Shown: in pieces, positions 56,812 to 64,000 of the stretch
Position numbering within the stretch: the stretch's first letter is position 1
How the letters are laid out: each line of letters opens with the position of its first letter
From: Gracilaria domingensis
Lineage: Eukaryota; Rhodophyta; Florideophyceae; Gracilariales; Gracilariaceae
DNA length: 64,000 nucleotides
Assembly (NCBI GenBank): GCA_022539475.1
Contig: VCMS01000006.1
Span: 78,504-142,503 of the forward strand
Direction: 5' to 3'
Position numbers and translations under genes: made by a program
The notes under the pieces: model-generated
Told to the model about the DNA's origin: nothing
Seen by the model: the letters and a program-made list of their open reading frames with translations, nothing else
Database searches by the model: none

Positions 56812-59800
56812 TCACACCTCTACTACAAAAAATGAAACCCCACAGAGTCGCCATAAGCGATGCAAGTCCCTGTCATCCATACTAATCCTCATGGTTGCGA
56901 TCAATATATTCTGCGGTGAAGTTCCATAAAGAGGCACATCGATTATGTGCTCCTTTTCCCCAAAACTATCTGCAGGTCTCCATTGCAGTGCAACCGTTCC
57001 CACACTCCCAGAGGAGCTTCCGCTTAAGACAAAACATTCTTTTTTGCAATCCCATATTGCTCCATTGAGGCCTAAACCGGACAGCAAACATTCTCCCACC
57101 TGAACCTGCTTTCTAAAACTCAGAACTGGTATCAGCGTATGAGGTGAAACACCTCTTTCTGCAGCCGCTTCCAAGCGAAGTGCAGTTAAAAATGACTTCG
57201 GTCTCAGAATATGTGACATACTGAATGACTTTGATTCCTTAGTAAGAGGAATATTTCTCACGCAATCTGAAATCTTAGAGAACACGCCCAAGACGGTTAA
57301 ATTTTCTCCGAAAACCTTTGCAACATCCTTCCACAGAGAAGGGAGTTTGTGCGATGCTGTGGAACAAATAGAGAACAGTTCTTGCTTGAAAACAGACAAT
57401 GAATTCATTCGCTTCGGAGTTAGTCTATCTGGGTTGATGATATCCTTTGCCACGGACTTGATACTCGCAATGAGTGCTCCCAGTACCACCTTTTCTGCTT
57501 TCCAGAATCGATCAAGAGAAGTCTTAGAAGAGAAATCCGAAGAATCAGCATGCACAATGTCAGGAAGTTCTAGCGCACGTTGCAATATTTCATCTACTTT
57601 CGCCTGTGCCTCGTCTTGTATGATAACTGTTGTCTCTTTGAAATCATTCGGAGATTGCGTCATGCCTCTGGACATAGATACAAGCTTTTGAACAGCAAGC
57701 CTACCTTCCTTTGACCTCTTCGCTTTCGTTGTTGCTGACGGCATGTAGTACCACTCTGGACTTATTTCTAAAGGCAAGTCTAGCAAAAAGCGGTCCCTCT
57801 TCTCTCGATCTATGGGAATTCGAATAACGTCTGGCTCACGAGGTGGCTTCACGACGCTAACACTCCCCGATGAGATGGAATGTATACGCTCCTTCGAGAA
57901 TATGTCATCAACAAGGGCATCTAAAATTTCCTGATCTGTCTCATTCTCAATATGGCAACCATAAACAGCTGTTTTCAGCATATGAGAGAAACTCAAAACA
58001 GCAGGGTCGGAGTCCAGACTAGCTGATACTTGCAGATTCAAATTCCATCCAGCCGCAAGATCTGATTCAGAGAACTCATACTTCTTGCTGAAACCAACCG
58101 GGCTATTCAGAGCTCTTTCTGTCAAACATGAATGTAAAAAGGCCAAAAGGATTTTCATACCATCAAGAGCTGTCCTGGAGCTTAATGTTCTGGAACGATA
58201 ATCACTCTCGAATGATGACATGCGTTCAATAGCATAAGTCATACCAGTGCGGAAGTTTCTTGGAGCTTCAAATGAAAAGAAGTTAGATATGCTGGCTATC
58301 CTCATGAGAGACACCGATGGCGATGTGAAGGGAAGCTCGGCTACCATGACAAGAAGATAATGCAACATGGCTCTGTTGTTCAGAAGAAAGGCTTGAATCG
58401 TGTTCATTGTCGATTTGCCCGCTAAGTGCATATTCTTGAGCAAAACTAGAGTTTTTGTCCCGGCCTGGGCCCTTCGCATGGCATGGTTCATAAGATCTGA
58501 AACCTCAGCCTCTGAATTGGTAGACCCCATGGCAAGGCTTGCGAGTGGTATCTGGTATTCGTTTGCTAGTTCAGTGAGGAGAAGAGCAGGATCTGAATTT
58601 TCCCCGCGGCTACAGAGCAGAATAGGCTGAAAAAGAGATGATGAGTCGTGGTCATTACTTTCGGAGAAGTTATGAAGCGTCGACTTCAAAGCGGATTCAG
58701 GCGCTGCGCGGTCCCCAAAGACCAGTTGCCTTCCGTCTGGAAGCAAACAAGCCAGATCTCCTACACCATCGCGCACTCGGAATGGCTCGTGTACAATTCT
58801 GCAAAGAACTTGAAGACCAACATCAAATGGACGCGTACCGTTCACTTGTGGCTTTCGTTCATATCCTGCGATGGCTTGCTGCAAGAACTCTGGCAGGTTT
58901 GACAACAATTCCGTACTGCCTTTTGAATGCAACGTCTTGGAATTTTGCACAGCACTGAGTGCCTGGAGGGCCACTCTGAGTTGCTGAAGATTCTTCTCTT
59001 GAGGATGAACTTCGACGTCCGAAGATTGCACTAAAGACAATGCGGCAGCGAATGGGATTCGATCTCCTGGAAACAAGCTTGCTGCTGTTCTCGCATATAT
59101 ATGTTTCAGTAGGGCATCTTCACAGTCTCTGACATTTTCTGCGTTCGGAAGTGCCTGGATGATTTCTCGGCACCCTAGAATAGCTTCTTCGAAGATTCGC
59201 AAGAAGTAGCTTGAGGTAAAGCGGTATAGGGGGTAAACATCGACCAGGGCTCTAACAATCTCAAAAGTTTTGATAGCTGTTAGACCTAATGGTGCAAACA
59301 GTTTTTCACTCTTCGCTATGGCCGCGGATGTTTTCTGCTCCTCTTTTTGGCGTTCTTCTATCTTGCGCACCTCATCCTTTAAATTGGCCAAATCACTTAA
59401 TAAGGGTCCTTTCAATAACTCGGCTCCAATGTCATCGACGTTATTAACAGTTGATAGCAGTAAATCCTCCAGAACTCGTTTTCTTTGCAGATATTTTAAG
59501 GCTGCGGAAAGAGATGAACGCCTTCGTTCCCCAAGTTGCGGGGCTAATATTTCGACAGAGCGCGAAACACAAGATGCTTGCAAGGCGGCAGGGCTGAGTT
59601 CGAACGAGACGACATTCGATCTCGACACTGCACATCGTGGCACAGAATTCAAATCTGATGTGGACAGGTACAACCTAAAGTTAGAGTTGAGGAAAACATC
59701 CTTGTCACCTAAGCGAACAACTCTTTGACACACGTTCTTGCGAGATTTCCGGGAGTTTCTTTTCTTAGAAGAGGTCATAGATTCCACATATTCGGCTGAG

Positions 59801-62800
59801 TCGCCAAAGCTCGACTCTTGTCCCAAGAGTGGGGTTACGGCTCTATCGAACTTCTCGGCATCGTCGACCAATACCGGAGTACCAAACCTCATGGCCGATT
59901 CAAGAGTTCGCATATATGACTTCTTACCGGTCGCTGTGAAAGAGCTCTCCGAAACCCGCACTTCCGTTTGTATCGAATCAGAACTGCCGAAACTGTCTCT
60001 GTCATTAGACGTGATTGGGTTGACAAGAACTCGGCGTAGAAGCTCTCCGCTTCTTCGTGTCGGATCGACAATCAAGGGAAACCGTGCTGCTCTCTTCAAA
60101 ATCGCAAAGTTTTCGAGACTGGTCTTATCTGTTGGCAGGTCTCGAGAAGACCAGAAGCCTCGTTCTTCCGTGGTTGTCAGATAGTGAGCCAATTCAGTTT
60201 TGCTTTCGAAGGAAACAGCTTCTCGTTTAAGGATATCTTTCCATTCCGATACCAGAAGAAGACGATTACTGTGATCAAGAGCTCCAGCATAGGAGACGAA
60301 AGCAGCACCAAGGACAGCATTGCCCCATATTGTTACGGCTGAACCATTAAGAACATTTAGCTCTTTCTTCCAACGATTCCACTCTTCTGCAAGGGAGTTG
60401 AGCATTTCTTCAGCTCTCGAAAGATTTCCTTTTGATTCTTCGATCTCACTACGCACTTTCTCCGCCTCTGCGACCAGTCTGGCATATTCTGTTTTGCAGT
60501 CATCAATTCTTTGTTGGCACAAATCGGCTTCTTCTTCGGCGATTTCTTGTTTTTCGAGAAGTTCAGCCTGTTCATTTTGGAGTTCAAGCACCTCAACTTC
60601 TAGAGGTTCCACGGTTTCCTTAACTTTAGAGTAGTCGAGAATAGCCAACGTCCATTCTGCTAACGGCCCAGCTGCGCGAGATGCATACGAAATCCTCGTC
60701 ACGTCAAAGTCTGGGTTCCTGAGGATTTTCTTCTCCACTTTTGCCCGCAATCCTTTCGATATAGTCTCGACATCGAAATTCACAATGCTGGATATGAATT
60801 CTGAACTTCGCATTTGCGCTCGAATATGACTCCATGAATGCTGAGCTTCGGCTTTCTTCCTGGAGGCATCCAGAACCATCATGACAGCTTCAAGAGCTAC
60901 TTTCACAGCTGGAGGAGGACTTGGCATAGCCCGCAATTCGTCCAGAAACTCTTTCCTGATGGAACCAACGGCCTCTCTCGCTGCATCGACCTTAGGCTGA
61001 ACAACTGCCAAAGTCTCTGAAACTTCTGCTTCTCTTTCTTGTACAGCATTCGACGCCTCTAGAGCTGCCAAAGCGAGTTGTTCAGCACCGACTTTAGACT
61101 TCTCTGCTAAGCGCTGCTCATCAATCATTTTAGCCAGCATCTCGCTAGCGTCTTTTTCTTTATCGCGCAATCTTTCAGTTTTCTCACAAAGAGAGTCCTT
61201 TAAAGTGTCAACCGCTGTCCCTGCATTGCGCAGTCTACAGAGACCCTCAGTGTGACGATCAACGTCTGCGTGAATTTCATTTCCCTTTTCGAGAGCAATT
61301 CTGTTGAGTTGTTCGATAAACTCTAAGAAGTGACGGGGAGAAACGAGAGCAGCATTTTGGGCTGTTTCATACATAAGCTTTGACGATTCATGAATATTGA
61401 CAACTGCCCGGATTATTTGGTTCCTCTCACGACCATGGGAGACTTCTATCTTCAATTCGGCCACTGCTTCAAGGGTGGGGCGTGCCCAGTCACCGATCCA
61501 ATCGACTGTGCATCTGTTGTACAAAGCGGGTGACCTTTTTGAAATATCTCCACTGAATATATTTGACGATGTGTTGGAGTTAACATGTTCGCTACCACTG
61601 ATCTCCGCTGATATTGTAAATATAATGTGAAGATTAGCTCTTATCCGGCGCACAAACTCCGTATACAGAGACTGTTCTGATGATGTAACAGAGCTCTTAT
61701 TCGGAATGGTCTGTCCAAGCTCGTTCAACAAAGCTACTCTTTCATCTCCAGAGAAAAGTCCAGGCACCTCTCCACAAGCAAGAAGAGAATTCATCAGTTC
61801 CAAGAACCCACTGTCCATCGAATGACTTTCATCGAAAATAATAACCAAATGGCGATTCGACAGAGCACTTTTCTTGAGAATTGCGCGAAGATCAGATGCA
61901 AAGTCTTGTTCAGTGTATGTGGAGTGGGAGCGAACTTGATGAACTTCAACTCCCAACATCCATGCGGCAAAGCGAGCGAGTGTCTTTTTGCCGGTGCCTG
62001 GAGCACCAATCAGAACCGCGTGACCCATTGGATTACAAAGGACCCTTTCTATTCGAGTCAGGTGGGTTAGGACGTCATCGGTCACAGCAAACTGATCAAT
62101 CATGGCCCTCCACTCATCTGATTTGCTCTTGACGTTTCCACTCATCCATGATCCACCAAGGCCTTCCTCTTCCGCAAAAACACGAAGTTTCTGATAAACG
62201 AGCGTCCTAAACATAGACAGATTACCAACTTTCTTAAAGAACCGAGAACCAGCCCCATGAACATGTTCAGAGGTCCATGAAGTAAAGAGAACGTCTGACA
62301 AGTTTTTCCCATGGGCACCTAGATGTTGAGAAGCAATTCTACGCAACTTACTATCGGCGACATTACGTTCCGCTGCAGAAACAAGACGGTCGCAAAACAA
62401 TCTTCTGGCCTCATAAACAAATACATCTGTAACGTTGGACCATGCCTGTTCCGTAGGGATATCCAAAAGGTGACCAGAACCAAACGCAGCTTGATCCGAG
62501 AGTAGGAGTTGTGTCATTCCTCGGATCCATCTACTCAATTCTCTTGGGGAGTATATGTAGTGCGGCTTCAAAGGCCCGGCTTCTCTGGGGCAGAACTCTT
62601 CTTTGTTAGACCTGAAGTATTCTACCATAGCAGTCGTAACATCAGAGCTTCTAGATCCAAGTTGAGGATGATAGCTCTTGAGAAGTAAACTGACAAAGGT
62701 TCCATAAATAGTGATAAGGTCCTCAAAAGTTGGCTGTTCGACATATATCACATTGCAGTGCCTCAGAAACCTTTCAGGTAATTTGTACCTGCCTGCTGTG

Positions 62801-64000
62801 TCGTCTGGATTGCATGCTGCAACAATTTGAACACCCTCAACTGTGACCCATCTGGGAGGAGAACCCTCCCAGAATCCTCCATGTTCGGCTAAGCCACGCA
62901 GAAATGATACAGAAGTCTGTGTTTCGAAAAGATCTGGTTTCTCTAGGTTCACTTCATCACAGAAAAGGACAACACGGCAACCAGCTGACTTGGGGTGAAG
63001 CACAAAAGCGCCGTTTGGGCGTTTTGATATTGTCGTACTTCCTTTCAAGGCCGCAAGAAGGTTTTCGGGTTTGGTTTCAGACGAAAAGCTAAGGCTTGTC
63101 AGAGATATATTCGGAACTTTTCGAAGAGTTGTTGTGAGCAACATGCTCTTTCCACATCCAGGAGGACCACAAAGAATCAATGGGGTTATAAACGAGTCAG
63201 GAGATGTGCCATGGCTTAAGAAATTCAGCAGAAGGGACTCCAATCGCACAGTAGTAGAGGTTGGAACCACAAGATCCGGATTACCAATGTCTGACCCACA
63301 CAATGCTTGATTCTTCGGCGGTATCAGCTCTTGGTGTTTCACGAAATGTCCATCTGAGGTTATATTCACATTCGATAGGTCAGATGGAAGGACCACTCCG
63401 GAGAGACTCTCTTGAAACTCGGAATGGCTCGCTATCACCTCCATCAATTGTTCAGTAATTCTTTTGCAATCTAACTGACTGACTCCAGCTCCAACTGCTT
63501 TGACCGTTGTCATTAGCATGATCCTCAGCATAAAAGCTCTTGGTATCTTCTGACTTGAACTCTTCATGGCGAGGTCGTGTTTGCTTTCTGACAGTGCGGA
63601 GCGAGAAGTCGAGAACTCCAACAAAGCAGATGATAGAAGAACAGTAAATGAGTTCAAGATAGATTCTAATGGCACATTCATGACATATGGGAAACTTTGA
63701 AGAGCATTTTTGGCTAGACGAACAACGAGTTGTCCAAAGTAACGTAAAAACGCTGAGTTGTGATCAGGATCACAATACTGATTAGCGATTTCCAAGACTG
63801 TTTGGCAGAAGAACTCCTCGACACCGTTGTTAGACCCAAAACATACCATCCCGCACCGTGATACTGTACTCGGGTTAGCCTGATTCAAAGCGTGAGTCTC
63901 GAATATAATCCGAGTGTTATTCAAAAGCGGTATTTGTTCACCCGTGGGCAGGGTTAGGATTCTGTTATCATCCAACACCGAATTAAGATTCTCAACCCAA
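56812..64000 (-). CDS. Dynein heavy chain, cytoplasmic type (5' end beyond window)
   Basis: Microtubule motor heavy chain, about the C-terminal 2,395 residues in one intronless frame; the frame stays open to the window edge. It opens in AAA2 (WVENLNSVLDDNR, then STVSRCGMV). AAA3 has Walker A CGPPGCGKSM near residue 275 and Walker B VVLFCDEVNL. AAA4 has LIGAPGTGKKTLARF near residue 660, where the residue after the Walker Lys is Lys instead of Thr or Ser, and FDESHSMDSGFL as Walker B. The stalk coiled coils flank a microtubule-binding domain (RAMPSPPPAVKVALEAVMMV, NPDFDVTRISYASRAAGPLA). AAA5, AAA6 and a C-terminal domain ending LCGVSFFVVEV follow. AAA3 detail (FCDEVNL, EHGGFWE, HYIYSPRELSRWIRGM) is that of cytoplasmic dynein 1 rather than axonemal chains. 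The red alga C. merolae lacks dynein, so presence here is notable. Confidence 0.93.
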   Translation of the reverse strand, partial: WVENLNSVLDDNRILTLPTGEQIPLLNNTRIIFETHALNQANPSTVSRCGMVCFGSNNGVEEFFCQTVLEIANQYCDPDHNSAFLRYFGQLVVRLAKNALQSFPYVMNVPLESILNSFTVLLSSALLEFSTSRSALSESKHDLAMKSSSQKIPRAFMLRIMLMTTVKAVGAGVSQLDCKRITEQLMEVIASHSEFQESLSGVVLPSDLSNVNITSDGHFVKHQELIPPKNQALCGSDIGNPDLVVPTSTTVRLESLLLNFLSHGTSPDSFITPLILCGPPGCGKSMLLTTTLRKVPNISLTSLSFSSETKPENLLAALKGSTTISKRPNGAFVLHPKSAGCRVVLFCDEVNLEKPDLFETQTSVSFLRGLAEHGGFWEGSPPRWVTVEGVQIVAACNPDDTAGRYKLPERFLRHCNVIYVEQPTFEDLITIYGTFVSLLLKSYHPQLGSRSSDVTTAMVEYFRSNKEEFCPREAGPLKPHYIYSPRELSRWIRGMTQLLLSDQAAFGSGHLLDIPTEQAWSNVTDVFVYEARRLFCDRLVSAAERNVADSKLRRIASQHLGAHGKNLSDVLFTSWTSEHVHGAGSRFFKKVGNLSMFRTLVYQKLRVFAEEEGLGGSWMSGNVKSKSDEWRAMIDQFAVTDDVLTHLTRIERVLCNPMGHAVLIGAPGTGKKTLARFAAWMLGVEVHQVRSHSTYTEQDFASDLRAILKKSALSNRHLVIIFDESHSMDSGFLELMNSLLACGEVPGLFSGDERVALLNELGQTIPNKSSVTSSEQSLYTEFVRRIRANLHIIFTISAEISGSEHVNSNTSSNIFSGDISKRSPALYNRCTVDWIGDWARPTLEAVAELKIEVSHGRERNQIIRAVVNIHESSKLMYETAQNAALVSPRHFLEFIEQLNRIALEKGNEIHADVDRHTEGLCRLRNAGTAVDTLKDSLCEKTERLRDKEKDASEMLAKMIDEQRLAEKSKVGAEQLALAALEASNAVQEREAEVSETLAVVQPKVDAAREAVGSIRKEFLDELRAMPSPPPAVKVALEAVMMVLDASRKKAEAQHSWSHIRAQMRSSEFISSIVNFDVETISKGLRAKVEKKILRNPDFDVTRISYASRAAGPLAEWTLAILDYSKVKETVEPLEVEVLELQNEQAELLEKQEIAEEEADLCQQRIDDCKTEYARLVAEAEKVRSEIEESKGNLSRAEEMLNSLAEEWNRWKKELNVLNGSAVTIWGNAVLGAAFVSYAGALDHSNRLLLVSEWKDILKREAVSFESKTELAHYLTTTEERGFWSSRDLPTDKTSLENFAILKRAARFPLIVDPTRRSGELLRRVLVNPITSNDRDSFGSSDSIQTEVRVSESSFTATGKKSYMRTLESAMRFGTPVLVDDAEKFDRAVTPLLGQESSFGDSAEYVESMTSSKKRNSRKSRKNVCQRVVRLGDKDVFLNSNFRLYLSTSDLNSVPRCAVSRSNVVSFELSPAALQASCVSRSVEILAPQLGERRRSSLSAALKYLQRKRVLEDLLLSTVNNVDDIGAELLKGPLLSDLANLKDEVRKIEERQKEEQKTSAAIAKSEKLFAPLGLTAIKTFEIVRALVDVYPLYRFTSSYFLRIFEEAILGCREIIQALPNAENVRDCEDALLKHIYARTAASLFPGDRIPFAAALSLVQSSDVEVHPQEKNLQQLRVALQALSAVQNSKTLHSKGSTELLSNLPEFLQQAIAGYERKPQVNGTRPFDVGLQVLCRIVHEPFRVRDGVGDLACLLPDGRQLVFGDRAAPESALKSTLHNFSESNDHDSSSLFQPILLCSRGENSDPALLLTELANEYQIPLASLAMGSTNSEAEVSDLMNHAMRRAQAGTKTLVLLKNMHLAGKSTMNTIQAFLLNNRAMLHYLLVMVAELPFTSPSVSLMRIASISNFFSFEAPRNFRTGMTYAIERMSSFESDYRSRTLSSRTALDGMKILLAFLHSCLTERALNSPVGFSKKYEFSESDLAAGWNLNLQVSASLDSDPAVLSFSHMLKTAVYGCHIENETDQEILDALVDDIFSKERIHSISSGSVSVVKPPREPDVIRIPIDREKRDRFLLDLPLEISPEWYYMPSATTKAKRSKEGRLAVQKLVSMSRGMTQSPNDFKETTVIIQDEAQAKVDEILQRALELPDIVHADSSDFSSKTSLDRFWKAEKVVLGALIASIKSVAKDIINPDRLTPKRMNSLSVFKQELFSICSTASHKLPSLWKDVAKVFGENLTVLGVFSKISDCVRNIPLTKESKSFSMSHILRPKSFLTALRLEAAAERGVSPHTLIPVLSFRKQVQVGECLLSGLGLNGAIWDCKKECFVLSGSSSGSVGTVALQWRPADSFGEKEHIIDVPLYGTSPQNILIATMRISMDDRDLHRLWRLCGVSFFVVEV

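Overview
This window reads as nuclear DNA of a red alga (Rhodophyta). The clearest sign is a nuclear gene with a plastid-type leader for the phycobilisome core linker ApcC (about 55.3-55.7 kb). Several other genes carry plastid-type leaders: a POLLUX/PEC-type envelope channel, isopropylmalate dehydratase large subunit, a SecA, a LON-domain protein and a protein resembling plant At4g37920. Genes are compact and mostly intronless. The introns that can be placed are about 43-106 nt GT-AG introns in GID8, TBCD and a small unknown gene. A tRNA-Tyr gene with an extra D-loop insertion also recalls red algal tRNA genes.

Layout. 1-12.6 kb: a Gln-rich unknown protein, a CENP-V/GFA-fold protein, cytosolic prolyl-tRNA synthetase, a plastid protein, GID8 (GID/CTLH ubiquitin ligase) and tubulin cofactor D. 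12.6-16.4 kb: a gene-poor block with two LINE 3'-end remnants. 16.4-17.2 kb: a START-like protein and tRNA-Leu(TAG). 17.9-26.5 kb: exocyst Sec5, a DHHC palmitoyltransferase, an F-box/leucine-rich-repeat protein and a JmjC ribosomal oxygenase. These four sit in or run into an extremely GC-rich island centred near 20.4-25.2 kb, full of GCC-triplet and other short tandem repeats. Sec5 and the JmjC gene each pass from ordinary composition into the island within one open reading frame. 27.3-38.5 kb: PEC-type channel, LeuC, a thiamine-pyrophosphate-type mitochondrial carrier, a frame-disrupted SecA and a LON-domain protein. 38.5-53.3 kb: a Spartan-like DNA-protein crosslink protease, an unknown protein, a TPR protein, an open hAT transposase, a small three-exon unknown gene and a Gfo/Idh/MocA oxidoreductase. 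53.3-64 kb: LINE scraps, tRNA-Tyr with two insertions, ApcC, and the C-terminal two thirds of a cytoplasmic-type dynein heavy chain that runs off the window end.

There is no operon logic; genes lie on both strands as unrelated eukaryotic units. Themes are plastid function (ApcC, SecA, PEC channel, LeuC, LON, At4g37920-like), trafficking and cytoskeleton (Sec5, TBCD, dynein, DHHC enzyme), and protein or DNA quality control (GID8, F-box, Spartan).

The signals most worth following are the doubly interrupted tRNA-Tyr, the GC island with its within-gene gradients, the nuclear SecA that lacks a conserved segment, and the dynein heavy chain in a red-algal context. Function calls are from recognising motifs by eye; no database search was run.
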